Notes: generated by a model not told the origin, from the letters alone. A DNA stretch of 64,000 bases from Hybos culiciformis (GCA_964007475.1 OZ023273.1:134451308-134515307), one strand, 5' to 3'; counted from the stretch's first letter, positions 1 to 12,692 are shown. Translations and numbers: made by a program.

Positions 1-2407
1 TGATAAATTCCTCTGAAAATATAATAACAACGTAGTATTTAGATTAATAAGGATTGACCTCATATTCATCTTGAATTTTTTTTTTTATTTTTAAAATTTA
101 AATTTTGTTTTTTTTTTTTTTAAGAATTTCTGTTTTCATTCGCGAATAATAGAATTGTATGTTCATTTATATTCTTTTTATTATACATATATGAATTCTG
201 CTACTTTGAAATTTATTTTTGTTTTATTCTCGGTTTTATTATTATTTTATTGGAAAAATGTATACATATCTACATATGTACATACGTATTCCAAAAACAC
301 AATCAAAAATATAAACATTATGTAAATAATAAATCTTAATGAAATAATATTTCCCTTATTATTATTTTAATTGAAAACAATCTAATAAATAAAATAAAAA
401 AAAAATAAAAATAAAAATGGGAAACACAATATAATTAGAATAAATCCCACGCATACAATTTTATTCGGAAATATTATTCCTGAAGCAAAACTAAAAAATA
501 ATGTCCCAGTTACATTATACTAAAGTATGAAATATTATTGAAAAAAAAAAAAAAAACAGGAAATCACAAATGATAAATGAAAATTGAAAAATATAGCCAT
601 AACGTCGCCTGCTATAAAAACGAACTTTTTTAATTGTAAGTACTTTCTTCGACAAGGTTATAGGAGGTGACAGTTCAGTCTGGGGTTATATTTAAAAAAA
701 AAAGATGACGATACTTATAATATTGTGAGTGTATATGAGTTGATTTTTGTGAAAAGCCATAACTGCAGCATTATCTATCTAACTAAAATGTTTCAAGAAG
801 AAACAACATAAATGATTTTCTTCTTGGAACTCATTAATTTTTCTAAAAAGAATTTTATTTTACTTTTCTTTATGCTTCAATGTCGTTAGAAAAAATAAAA
901 AAAAAATAATTTATTTCTGTACTTACATACTTACTTATGTATAAAAGATATGATATTATGACAACAAAAAAATGAAAAAGAAATATATAAAATGAACCCG
1001 AATGAACCACATAAATACACTTTTTCATGATTATGATATTATTATTATTATGAACTGAATATCTGACCACCAATTTTTGGATTGTCATTGTTCTTTAATC
1101 GTGGAGAAAATCTTTCAAGAAATTTCTCCAATACATTTTGGAAATTTAATTCTTGATTTAATCGTTTAGATTATTTTGGACGTTTCAATTGTTCATATAA
1201 AGTTTCTTCGTTCATAAAACATAAAGCCTAATTTAATTTAAATTAGAAAAACCATACTAAATAAGTACTTAAATTTATTTTAAATTAAAACATTAATTAG
1301 TTCGGTAGCTTAAGTAATTTAATTTTAAACTGGAACGAAAACATTATATTCATATTCATATTTACTTCAGTATTCAAAAGCTTCACAACAAAAATGTTAA
1401 AAAGCAAAAACAATTGATTGGTGTTATGAAACGATAGATTAAAAATTTCATGTTAAAATCGAGGTTAAAATTAATTTTTATTGAAAACAAGAGATATTTG
1501 TCCACTTTTTTTTATTTTTCCGGAGCACTGAAAGAAAATGGAGAAAGTGGCCAAAATGGATGAAATAACGTCGAAATCGATAAAATGCGCTTATTACAAA
1601 TAACAACTCATTTCTTTCATTATATTTTTACACAAACAAAGTTTAGAAAGATATTAGTAACTATATTTTTTCTTGTCCATTTTCACAAACATATATTTTC
1701 CAGGGCGGATGAAACTGGAAAAACCAAATAGATTTTACAACCTGAACACTGGATACCAACCTTGATTTATGTGTAAAGCGTACCTACAGGTAATGAGGTG
1801 GTTAAAAGATATTCTAGGGGTCGAAAATCTAGTTGATACAATTAATTTTCGGATTATTGCAAACCCCTAATTTAGAACAAATTTTTTATAAAATGCTCTC
1901 ATTTATAAATATGTTAATAACCTTTATTAATCTAAAAAATTATCACACAATATTACTTTTAAATAAGATTTATCACGTTCTAATATTGGTCAATTCAATA
2001 TATAATTGGAGGCAAATTAACACCTTAAAATAACTCACATCATTTTCTTATGTTAAATATTATAGTTCTAAATAAATGGAATCTATCCAAGTTGATGTCC
2101 TATTGTCAAACATTTCACACTGAAAATAAAATTCGATGGAAACTCAGCTATAAAATATAACAGAAAAATTATAATTTAACGTTGTTTTCTAGCATTACGT
2201 GATCAAAATTTTGCATTTATTATTCAAATGAAATGTAACAAAAAACTTGCTAACTAGGTACAAAATTCATAATATTAAGTGACAATTTTCGTAAATAAAA
2301 CAAATTCAAAATACTTAATCTAATAATTTCATTCAGAAAAACAAATCCCGAAGTATGGCGATACATAAAACGATTTTCCAATATTATTTCATTTAACATT
2401 ATGTATA
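1..2407. other. AT-rich stretch without a recognisable gene
   Basis: Low-complexity AT-rich DNA with poly-A/poly-T runs. The short open frames here are built from Lys, Asn, Ile and Phe codons and resemble no family I know. No RNA gene is visible. Confidence 0.5.
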
Positions 2408-3358
2408 TGGGTAGTTCCACTGAAACTGGCCGATTCGATGTTACCACACTTTTTTGGGCAAACTGTATAAATATTAAAAATTCCAATCTTGAAAATACTT
2501 TATATGAATTATTATCATTTAGGACAAATAAAAAAAAAATGTAAATATTTACTGTTATTAGCATAAATTGCAGCATAAAGACTGATTTTGTCATTACCGT
2601 GGCTGTTACTAAGTAATTTTCTCGTACTCAATACTGAAATTCCTTATTTTAATGTTCAATAAATACTTCACAAATTTTATTATTAAAAAAATAATATATG
2701 AAAGGCTCTCTAAAATTTAAAAAAAGTTGAGAAAGTACGGTTATAATTGGTTTTTTTTATTATTTTATTAGTGTTACCGTGTCAGTAAGAGTTTCAAACC
2801 TTTTGTGAATTACGTGAAAAAAAATGAATACAATTAATATAGTTTAAAATCACGATTTCAGTTGGCTAAGTAAATACATTTTTTCTTGATATTATTAGTT
2901 GTGATATTTAAATCGAGTAAAATAAACCGGTAATGAAACAGTTATTTCAAAATTTTCTATAATTCACACCTATTTTGTCATTACCGTGGTAAGTGTTTTT
3001 TTAATTGAAATATTACAAAAAATGTTTTAATCAATTTTATTTAGATTTCTCTGTTTTTTTCTTTTAATTTAATTGATTAAGAATTTTAAATATTTCGAAA
3101 TTTTTCCAATAAATTAAGGAAAAACAGCTTTTTTGTCATTACCGTGGTGTCATTCCCGTGGTTCGTTTGCTTACACGGGAATGACTTTTCGGCACAAATT
3201 CCTTGGAAAATCGAAAAATTCAAAAAATGCGATGTTCCCTTTGAGAATAAGTTCGAAATTATCTCAAACATCTAACAAATACTGATTTAAGTCTCAAAAA
3301 TAATTTTTTTTTTTACATTTTTTATTTAGTTTTCCGCCTGTTTCCGTGGAACTACCCA
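2408..3358. mobile_element. Non-coding TA-flanked inverted-repeat transposon (Tc1/mariner or pogo type)
   Basis: The two ends are inverted copies of about 25 bp that begin TGGGTAGTTCCAC and carry two mismatches (left GAAACTGG, right GAAACAGG when reverse-complemented). TA (or TATA) flanks both ends, as expected for a Tc1/mariner/pogo target site. The 951-bp interior has no transposase. It contains repeated copies of a motif close to TGTCATTACCGTGG at 2589-2602, 2976-2989, 3134-3147 and 3148-3161, a partial copy at 2771-2781, and an inverted copy at 3173-3185. This fits a non-autonomous element whose transposase-binding sites are repeated inside the termini. The superfamily call rests only on the TA duplication. 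Confidence 0.7.
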
Positions 3359-6300
3359 TATACTTGTTATTTGGAATAGAAAAATCAATGTTTCTTATAC
3401 ATAAGAATTTAGTTTATTTCCCTTGACGTAATCGTAAATAAATAAAAAATTGTCCATTTTCTTTTACATAATTATTTAGGTACATAGATACACAATGCGA
3501 AAGCAATATTTTTCATTGGAAGAAAAATGAAATCACCCAATATTAATAGCATCATCGTTTTTGGAACAAATAATTAATTTTTAACCCATTAAAAAAAATA
3601 TAGAACACTACCTCATAAATTACTGTTTTCAATATTTCGATTTAAGATGCCTTATGAGCATTTTAGTGGAGGACGAATAGACGGACATTTAATGAAAACA
3701 TTAAGTACTTAAATAATCCGATGGAAAATGGGCTAAAAAATCAGTATTCTTAGCAACAATACTTACTTATTTTAGAGTTCCGAAACCGAGTCTCAAACTT
3801 TCATATTGTAGTATTAATTTTTCTGTTTTTTTCTTTACCAAAGTAAAACTTAAAATTTTACGATTCTCGAGTGAATACTAGAAAATTCAATGAATTAATT
3901 TGATACCTAAAAATAAATCACTTGGCCGAAATAAAAATCAAATTTTATTTTTTCTAAGCCTAATTTATCATATAATATTCTCTTGTCCATGCACTCCAGA
4001 AATTGTTTAATACAAAAAAAAAAATGCTGATTGTATTATACAATTATTCGTACTTAATATTTATGATAGTATACTTATGTAAGTACGAATGCAACGAATA
4101 TATTTTAGTTGTATAAACTTAATAAATAATTACGTAGCCAAAATAAATGTCTGCATAAACGCATTCCTAATTTAAATAAAACTCCCGTATTTATACATAA
4201 TTTTCTTTTTTGCTTTTAAAATACTTACTCACAGTTTATTTCTATTAACTACTAAGTATGTACTTACATTATTATTACTATTATAATACATCATATTATC
4301 GTTATTGTTTTAAGCATGAAAACTCTTTGAAGCGAACAATTTATTTATTAATTTTCATGTTTTTAAGCGTAAATTTGTAAGTAGTGCCAGGTACATATTA
4401 TACATATTATTATATTACATTTATACCTAAATATTTCTTATTTAAGTATTTTTCTTTCAGACTTTGATTTCTTTTTCTTTTGAGAATATGGAAATTTATT
4501 TTTCTTTCTTGAACTTACCTTATATATTTTTGTCATGGATAATGTAACAAAAATTTAAAAAATATGTAAAAAAAAAAAAAGAACTCAATTTGATTAATTT
4601 ACACTCCGCTGAGCTCTGTTATCTTTTGTATTCATAGTAAAAATGGTAAATTTATTTTTTGAAATTTCTTTGCTGTCGACAAAAAAGTTACACGGCTATT
4701 GAGCAAGTTAATGAAATCAGTTGTTTTATTTTATATAATTTTTTAAAAGTTAAATTAGAACATTTTTCCAATATTAACATGAGTTCATTGATTTAATATA
4801 CCTAATATAAATAGTTATAAGTATATAATATAAGAATACTTAAGTAGATATGTGGAGATTAAATTTTCTTACTTAATAACATTTCATAGATGTTAATCGG
4901 TCATAATGTTCTTTTTATAATTTTTACATATCAAGGTGGTTAAGTGATATTTAAAATTTGGCTGATTTCAATTAAGTAATACTTTTTTTACATACTTACT
5001 AGCAAACTATATCAAATATTGTTGAATTCATAAGGTTCAAAATTTAAAAGAGAAATATTAATATAATTCAAAAGTTTTCAGATGTTTTCATACGATATTA
5101 TTTTTTAAACAGTGTACAAAAAAATATATCAATCGAATATCAATAATAAAAAAATGAAGTCCAAGAGGTTTCTTTTGAATTCTCTTATACTAATCATTTC
5201 AAAATGATTGCACTTACCTACATAATTTATTGGAGCCTTAAAAAAAATTACCTACATCCAATAAATGATCTTTTTCAAGAAATGATTACTTAAATAATTG
5301 ATAAAGTACCTAAGTAAGTAGTTGTAAAAAAAACAAAATTAAGCAATAAAGAGATTGAAGGTTTGTGATCCCATAGCAGTAGTTATATTGCACAAATGCA
5401 AATTTTAATCCCTTAACCTTACAGGCAGAAAGCTTTAGAAGAAAGCACTAGCAGTATTGCCTGCATACAACATTATTGGTTAATCGTAGATAAAAGTTAT
5501 GAATGACATCTACACAAGAGTCAATAAATAAAAAAATCATATTTATGGGATCACCTAAATGTTAATAAACTTATTAATGTTGGTTGATGATTAACATTGT
5601 ACACATGTAGGTACATATAAATACATAAGTACCTATAATACTCATTTGTTTTATGATTGTTTTTACCTCGGTTTTTGCCAACAATGTATTATTAATCATT
5701 GGTTGAGTAAGAATTTAATCTATTTTGTTGTTTTGTATTAATGAAATCTATTTCGCCAATCTGTAAATCAAATCTTGAACGTAGGATTCCCCCGATTTCG
5801 TATCTATAAATTCATTTTTTGAGGAAATAGTAATTAACGCAATTATTATTTTCATAGAATGATTACTGAATATTTAAAAAAAAAAACATAAATGCCCAGA
5901 TAAAATCAGCATAATAATAACCAATTTAAGTTGAGCTTTTTTCAATTATGAAATTTTATTCCCTTTTTACCTCGATTACCTACTTTTTTTTAAATACCTA
6001 AGTAAGTTCGCGTACTTATACCAATCACTCATTAAACGATCATTCAAAAATAACCTTTTTATCAAAATCAATTGAAATTAAATGAGGCTCGAAATAAGGT
6101 AAGTACTTAAGTGCGTACTTACACGTACTTAAGTAAATTTGTGAAATAAGTAAGTAAGTACTTACAAATCCTAAAAAACTAATCTTTCTTTAGTAAGATC
6201 AACTGGCTAATTATTTGGGAACTGTCTGAATCTGTTTAAATCTTACTTAAGAACTTATATTATAATAAAATTACAATAGTTTTAAAAAGTTTTTCAATTT

Positions 6301-8166
6301 AATAGAAGCTTGAAGTAGATATAGATAAGTAGTTCAATATCATTACACGTTGGCAAATAACCAAGATGGATTGCCGATTTTGAGTTGTCAAAAAGGTACT
6401 TAAGTACTTACCTTACTTAGTTCCTAAAATTACAAGCTTGATGAACTCATGTATTAAGGAAATATAAATTTTATTCTTGCTGCCTGTGGCACAAATTGAT
6501 TTGAAAAAAAAAATTTCCGAAAATTAAATGAAAATAAATTTTCTTTTGATGTTTTATTATATTAATAATAAGTATCTACAAAAAAAATTACGTTTTTAAC
6601 CTAAATACTAAATATGTTTGTATGTTCATGGTACACAATAATATTGGGTGAGGATTACATTTAAGATTTTTTCCCTTTTTTATTAAATTAAATTTTTTTA
6701 AGATAAATTCAATATAAATAAATCAAATTTAATGTGACTAAAAATAGAATTAAAAAGTTGTTTTTGTTTTTTTTGTTTAAATAAAACAAATCACGAACGA
6801 CCCATAACTTCTCTATAAGCGTTTGACAAATAACATTAAGTTTGATTTTGGTAACTGTAACTAAACCCTCGATTGTCAGTTCTAACTAAAAGAATAAGAA
6901 ATTGTAACCGTTGTGGAGTTACCAATTCATGTTATAAAAGCGTGAGCGATTTAAAGTTTTTTTTTCAGCAAGAAGTTAAGAACTTATCTATAACATCGTC
7001 ATACACGGGGATGAGACCTTGAGCCTTTTAACGAGTACATGTGAGGGTCATAAAAGCATTAGACGGCATTAGAGTACAAAGTTAATCGTTGCGAGAATTT
7101 ACATCATGCATTTTTTACCATTGTTAATGGAGAGTATTTTCTACACATTATTCTTCTATTTCGTTTCGTTTAGCAACAATTTATTTGCATAATTTAAAAT
7201 CCTCGTCCAAATCATTGTAGTAAATATTTCTTTTTTTATGATAATCCTGAAACTTTTTCTTGCACATAAATATCTACTTAAGTAGGTAGTTGAAGAAAAA
7301 TATTCTATTAAAGCATCAAATCATGTCATATCTAAAGAATAAATCCTTAAAAAAAAAGATGTTCATGTAAAATGAATTTTTTTATCATATAAAATCAAAA
7401 ATAAAATCTCAATCTAGTTATAAACCTCGAAATAAGTTCAAGGCAACTGATGCGCACTAACGTTTCGGTTAAAATCTCAAAATACTTATTCAAATATTAA
7501 TGACGTTCAACGACATTTAGTTCATTTTCTCACTTTCAATTTCACATAAGGTTAACATCAGGTAAACGTCCTTTATATTGAAATGTTGCTTCAATGTTGA
7601 CCTCGTTAAACAAACTTATACACAGTTTACGGTTAAACTTAATCCTCAACTAAACCCTGCTTTTTTAAATTCTGTCAAAAAAAATGTTTTCCTAAATATT
7701 TTTGAAAATATTAGTCTTAATTCGAAGTGAAGTTGCGAAAAGAAGAGAAATCATCAATGTCGCAGGTTTATAAGGTCGATTTTTTTTTTTTTAATTTGAG
7801 ATTATTTTAATGTTAAAAATAAAAGTAATAATTAGAGATTAAATTTATTGATAATTTTAAAGTGTTTTTTATTTGAAATATTTAAAAAAATTAATTTAAA
7901 TCGGCCTTATTTTTTATTATTTTTTTTTTTATCAAAATTTATTATCAAGTTCCTTTTCTTATTTTTTTACAAATTTTGTTATAATCAAATGTGTACAATA
8001 TAAAATATTTCTTTATAATTCAAAGTATTCTCTGTACTAGCAGCCCTAAGGCTGGAACAGTACATGATATATATATACAATTATCATAAAATTATCATAA
8101 AAAATTCTGACCTATTATTTTATTTAATATATTTTATAATTCAAATTTTAAGTACTTAACTATAGG
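3359..8166. other. AT-rich intergenic DNA
   Basis: No gene was recognised. The stretch is rich in AAGTACTTA/TACCTA words. Two sub-stretches (about 6790-7110 and 7420-7670) are less simple in composition than their surroundings but have no open frame or splice pattern I can support. They could be regulatory or decayed repeat DNA. Confidence 0.4.
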
Positions 8167-8210
8167 CAGGCCCGGCTCGTAGCGTGTGCGAAGTGTGCAC
8201 TGCACACAGT
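8167..8210 (+). mobile_element. Isolated hAT-like terminal fragment
   Basis: The stretch begins CAGGCCCGGCTCGTAG and goes on through GTGTGCACTGCACAC, which resembles the ends of some hAT transposons. I found no matching inverted partner elsewhere in the window, so this is at most a solo, truncated terminus. The resemblance is from memory of the family and was not tested. Confidence 0.3.
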
Positions 8211-8526
8211 ATGTACATATTTATAGTATTGGCTTCCTTATATCATAAAGGAAGTATAAATAGAGAAACTAGTCCCGTACAAAAAATTCGAATAAAAAAA
8301 TTTAAACAAAATTAGATCAGACCCCCAAGCTTTTATTTTTGTTTAGAATATATCGCTATAACGAGAGAGCTTTATAGCTTTTAAAATATTTTTTATATAA
8401 AGCTTTTAAAAATAAACAAAATATTTCTTTTATTATAATTGTATTTTAATGTTTACTAGTATTTGTTTCTCTATGAAAAAAAAAATTGGGTTAGATAAAT
8501 GTAAATAAAAAAATTATATTTGAAAG

Positions 8527-8825
8527 CAGACGCCGACGCGATCATATTTTTGGTCGCTGCGGCTTAGCAGCGATATTTTCAATTTTTTGGAACTGCTGCT
8601 AAAAAAAAAACCATTGCCCGCTACTGCGTCGCTGATAATCGCTAAAAAAAAATCGAAAAAAAAAAAAAAAAATTTTTCGTCGCTGCTTGGTTTTTTTTTT
8701 TTTTTTTAAAACTTCTATGACTGCTAGCGATCGCTTTCACCTAAAAATTTGTCGCTACTGCTAGGTTAAAAAACGTCGCTGCGTACCTTGCGGTCGCTCA
8801 AAATCACTGATCGCGTCGGCGTCTG
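8527..8825. mobile_element. hAT-type MITE, CpG-rich
   Basis: There is a perfect 18-bp terminal inverted repeat, CAGACGCCGACGCGATCA, and a perfect 8-bp target duplication, TTTGAAAG, at 8519-8526 and 8826-8833. An 8-bp duplication with ends starting CAG is typical of the hAT superfamily. The 299-bp interior has no coding frame and is filled with GTCGCTGC/AGCGAT words in both orientations, separated by poly-A/poly-T, making it a CpG-rich island in very AT-rich DNA. It sits inside the 8244-9774 element and is therefore younger than it. Confidence 0.85.
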
Positions 8826-8956
8826 TTTGAAAGCATTAATAAATTCATTTTATTTCATGTTTATTTACATATCGTCGGTCTTGTGCAAAAAGTACGAAAC
8901 TGTAAGTTTGGCCGTTTTGAACTAATATTGTACAAAAAACATAAAAAAACTAAAAT

Positions 8957-9232
8957 ATGAATATGTTCAAAGTCGAAAGTTCTCATAAATTATCCGCAAT
9001 GACTATTTCTATTTTCCCGAAAGTACCAAAACGTACTACAAAAAAAGAAAAAAAAAATTCAAAACCAATTTTCTCAAAACTATGTTTTTGCAGTTTCAAG
9101 AGACCGACGATGCTCACATTATTTTATATTATTGGAATAATGATTTTTTTTGTTCTTTTATTTTGGTTTGTAAGGATACTTTCACTTTTTAAGAATATCC
9201 CTTTGAAAAATTTTGAGCCTTTTGTTATTTAA
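8957..9232 (+). CDS. Putative small single-pass membrane protein (unrecognised)
   Basis: This is a 91-codon open frame opening with ATG. The first half (about residues 1-50) is basic, with a Lys-rich patch around 25-40 (KRTTKKEKK) and a short Cys-containing stretch (KLCFCSF). It is followed by one strongly hydrophobic segment at about 52-76 and a short tail. Composition is less extreme than that of surrounding chance frames. I do not recognise the family. It lies inside a transposon (8244-9774) just downstream of a MITE, so it may be a leftover of the element or a chance frame. No promoter or polyadenylation signal was assigned. Confidence 0.25.
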   Translation: MNMFKVESSHKLSAMTISIFPKVPKRTTKKEKKNSKPIFSKLCFCSFKRPTMLTLFYIIGIMIFFVLLFWFVRILSLFKNIPLKNFEPFVI

Positions 9233-9884
9233 AGTGTTAATAACAAACTCCAAAAATTTAAATTTATGTTCATGATTCGTTGAACCAGAAATCATATTTT
9301 TTTGATAATTTTGTTGCGTCCAAACAGCAATGTAATTAATTGTATACTGTTTGTTAAAATTTTTTTTTATAAACATTTTGATTAAAATAGCTATCAAAAA
9401 ATTTTTTTAGTTAACTTATGATAAGAATTTTATAAATTTCAATGAAGACGAAGATACCAGTTATTGAAAAAAAAAAACACAGATGCAAAAAATTGATAGC
9501 ACACACATCACAACAATACATATTTAGACACATATTTTTTCATTTATTCATTATAGTTATGATTTTTCGCACAACTACATTCGAATTTTTATAAGTTGTG
9601 TAATTTTAAAACTAAACATCCTCAAAATTGAAAAAAATTAATGAGTATTAGAGAGAATAGAAAAGCTTTTTTGTATACATATGTTTTGGGGGTCTGAAAA
9701 AATAGGAAAAAAAATAAAAACGATATTTTAAAAAGTTGTTTGACATAGTTACTCTATATTATACTTCCTTTATGCTTATATCCAAAAATATCCACCTACT
9801 TACTTATAACTAACTATTTATATAATAAAAGCATATTCCCGAGCATATTCCCAAAATCAATGTGAAGTGATGCTCTCGGTGATA

Positions 9885-11061
9885 GGGTCAAGTGGGGTAA
9901 TTGTGAATTGGGGTAATTGTGAACGGTAAAAGTAGCCTTGGAAAAAATTACAATTTAAAAAAATTTGAAGCGTAAATACAAATTATAATATTTTCTGCAC
10001 TTGTGAAAAAAGTTTCGTAGTGTTTTGTACATTTTCTACTTGACAGCAAGTAAGTATTTGAAAAAAGTTCCAAAAAAAAAGTGTTTTTCAGTTGAGAAGA
10101 GTTTTTTTAAACCTTTTTATTTTAGTGAAAATTTGACATTAGTAAAATAAAATTATTTATTTTAGCAATATAAGGGATTAATTTAAATAAAATGAAATGC
10201 ATTTTTAAATAAAAATAAAAACAAAGTGAAATAATTAACTTTCACAATTACCCCTTAATTTTTAATGTGTGAGGTAATTGTGAACATAAAAAGGGGTAAT
10301 TGTGAAAATAAAAAAAAATCTTATTTTATGTTTAAAGATAAAGAAGTGGACCAAAAATGCCCAGAAATTACGTTAAGAACACATTGCCAAAAAAAAAGTG
10401 GAGGAGAAATTGCTGAATGCCTATTAGCTCGTGCAAAAAGTGGCTATCCATGTGACAGAGACAAATTGCTAGGTCTTATATAAAGTTTTGTTTTATCCAA
10501 AAATTTAAATACACCATTCGTTAATGGTATGCTGGATTGGATTGGTTCAGATCACTTATTGCCCGTAATCCTTCACTATCTATTAAAAAGCCAGAATATC
10601 TTCAAAAATATAGGAAAGTTGCACACAAACCAACAATAATTTACGATTTTTACGACAAATTGGAAAGTGTTTGCAACAAAATTAACATAAAAGATGTTGA
10701 AGATGCCTGTTTTATTTTTAACGCTGATGAAAGTGGATTTAAAATGATCCTAGTCGATTACGTGCGATTGGCGAAAAAGGAAAAAAAATTTGTCGAGTTT
10801 TTAGTGTAGATAAATACCAGTTCACATTTACCCCATTTTTGTGAGGTAAATGTAAAAATCGTCGACTTTACGGAATCAGCTACAGCACTGGGACTGTACC
10901 TCAAATTAGAAATCCAAAAAATACATAAGATAGTGAAGAAGTTCAGCTTTCCAGCAACGTATGGGTTTTTTTTCTACGACCAAGCAAAGACAGGAAAAAA
11001 TAATGTTAAACTTTTTTTTTTGTGAAGTTGCAAAATCGTTCACCATTACCCCACTTGACCC
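9885..11061. mobile_element. pogo/Tigger-like transposon, internally deleted
   Basis: The ends are inverted copies, GGGTCAAGTGGGGTAA on the left and its complement on the right, with TA on both sides (9883-9884 and 11062-11063), the target site of the Tc1/mariner/pogo superfamily. The 1177-bp interior carries a broken pogo-type transposase (10357-10809). It also has at least eight copies of a motif near GGGGTAATTGTGAA: direct at 9894-9907, 9910-9923, 10271-10284, 10293-10306 and (loose) 10841-10854; inverted at 10241-10254, 10821-10834 and 11039-11052. The catalytic half of the transposase is missing, so this copy is non-autonomous. A decayed relative lies at 13178-14290. Confidence 0.85.
10357..10809 (+). 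pseudogene. pogo-type transposase remnant
   Basis: The frame opens with MPRNYVKNT, the usual start of pogo/Tigger transposases, followed by a Lys/Trp stretch. Several in-frame stops fall between about 10409 and 10530. The same frame then stays open from 10537 to the stop at 10809. That part contains DWFRSLIARNPSLSIKKPE, typical of the CENP-B/Tc5-type helix-turn-helix, and FNADESGF, the first Asp motif of the DDE catalytic core. The remainder of the DDE domain is absent, because similarity passes directly into the 3' non-coding part of the element. It cannot encode an active enzyme. Confidence 0.8.
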
Positions 11062-11063
11062 TA

Positions 11064-12345
11064 TCTGTCTACTTGTACGAAAATCTTGCAACTATTATTT
11101 TAATTCGAATGGAATAAAAAATTAGGATTTTCGAATAATGACTTCACAGTTCGAAACTATTCATATTCATTTGAAAAATTCTATTCACGACTTGATTATC
11201 TGTACAGTTATTCAAAAATATTAAAAAGAGTTCATCGTATATATAAATACTATAAATACTTACTAAGTAAGTAACTACCTGCTTACATAAGATACATTTA
11301 ATTTAAATTGTTTTCTCATTCACAAATTTTTTAATTAACTGCTTTCATGAAAACAAAAATTATCTCGAAATATTTTTATTATTTACATAATACTTATTGA
11401 AGTAATTATGTATACTTAATTTATCAAAACCAAATATTTATAAACTAAACATACATACCTAATAAGCAAAAATGTATTATTTTTATTTTTTCATTATTTA
11501 TTAAAATCAAATTACTTATATAAGTTGTTTAGAAAGAGAAAAAATTTAAATACTTTTTTAAATAAGTGCTTAATTACAATCAAAAAATTTAAATTATCTG
11601 CGTTAAAAATTTAGCACGTGCCAAAGAGAGATACTTATTAATTATAAGTAAAAGGAAAACATTTTATTTTCTAAATATATTTTTAGCTTTAAGATGAATT
11701 TTTAAAAGAATATCTACCTTCAACAAAAAATTTTAGAAAAAATTGTTTGTTCTTATTTTCTTAAAACTTATTTAAGTAAATTATTTATTTCAATATGGTC
11801 TTACCAAAGTAGTATTGTATTCGAGGTTTTTTATTCAATACATTGATAATATTGTCATCTTTTTTGAGTTAATTAAAAAAAAAATTCTGAAATTATAACT
11901 CAATGGAATTCTCCAGATTGTGTAAGTATTATACTTTGTAGATATATATATTAGAAGACATTCTATCCTATCTCATCCATTTTGTAGTTGTTTTTTTTTT
12001 AATACAATAAATCATGAATACTTTGCTTATACTTAATTAAATTAAAAAATACAATTTTTCACTTAAGTATATTTCTTATTTTCATCTGTGGATCTTTAAA
12101 AAAAATTTTTTAATGCTACATTTAAATTTTGTTAAGGTCAAAATCATATAAAAATTTAATTTGAAGTAAAAAAAAATACAGTACTGATAAACTACAGCGT
12201 TCCCACTCTATAACATAATAAGTAGATCAATTTACTATATACCATGTACCATACCATACACGAGAATAGACTAAAACCGAGACTAAAACTGATCAAATTA
12301 GTGTCCCTAAAAAAAGACGAGAAGTTGGCGATGTTATTTTCGTAA
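11064..12345. other. AT-rich DNA between transposons
   Basis: Nothing recognisable apart from low-complexity AT-rich sequence. The last ~100 bases may belong to the LINE fragment that follows. Confidence 0.4.
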
Positions 12346-12573
12346 CTCAAGAAAGTAGTTAATGAAAACATAGATTCTTCTTCTTACATTCTTCATAGAA
12401 TACAATTTCGTTCAGATCCTCGTCTTCGCTCTGTTGAGCTTTTTTCCGTAAAATTCCATAGAACAAATTATGGACAAAATGAACCTATCAACAGAATTCT
12501 CACTACAGGAAACAAACAGTTAATTGATTTTTCTGTAACAAAACAAAACCTCAAACAAATTCTTTTAGGTTAG
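12346..12573 (+). pseudogene. C-terminal fragment of a non-LTR retrotransposon polyprotein
   Basis: A 76-codon frame enters open after an in-frame TAA and reads through SSSYILHRIQFRSDPRLRSVE and FHRTNYGQNEPINRIL to a stop at 12571-12573. Basic, Arg-rich C-terminal tails of this style follow the reverse transcriptase in insect LINEs. About 125 bases after the stop the sequence ends in a run of TAAA repeats (12693-12712), a typical LINE 3' tail. Upstream frames are interrupted, so the copy is 5'-truncated. The clade cannot be named from this fragment. Confidence 0.55.
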
Positions 12574-12692
12574 TAATTACATGTGTATGTGTTTAAGTTA
12601 ATTAAGTAGGTACTTATTTTTCAAAAAATTTACTATGTATTTTTTTAGTTTAATTTTAAATTTTTCCAATGTAAAAAGTTTGAGCTAAACTA

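Larger units (their letters stand above)
8244..9774. mobile_element. 1.5-kb terminal-inverted-repeat DNA transposon, non-autonomous or decayed
   Basis: The ends are inverted copies beginning CATAAAGGAAGTATA, with similarity continuing for about 30 bp. A shared subterminal block, CAGACCCCCAA, lies about 80 bp inside each end. CTTATAT is directly repeated at 8237-8243 and 9775-9781, giving a 7-bp target duplication (8 bp if one mismatch is allowed). That length is compatible with P-element or hAT superfamilies, and the sequence does not decide between them. The element encloses a hAT-type MITE (8527-8825) and a 91-codon open frame (8957-9232). No recognisable transposase remains. Confidence 0.65.

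Noticed and set aside
870..1088. 72-codon minus-strand frame
   Set aside because: Composed of Ile/Tyr/Phe/Asn runs, with no family resemblance; typical chance frame in AT-rich DNA.
2250..2594. 114-codon minus-strand frame
   Set aside because: It crosses the left end of the transposon at 2408, so it mixes flank and element sequence; no domain recognised.
10265..10483. 72-codon frame opening MCEVIVNIKRG
   Set aside because: It overlaps the broken transposase in a different frame. The pogo-type start MPRNY lies in the frame beginning at 10357.
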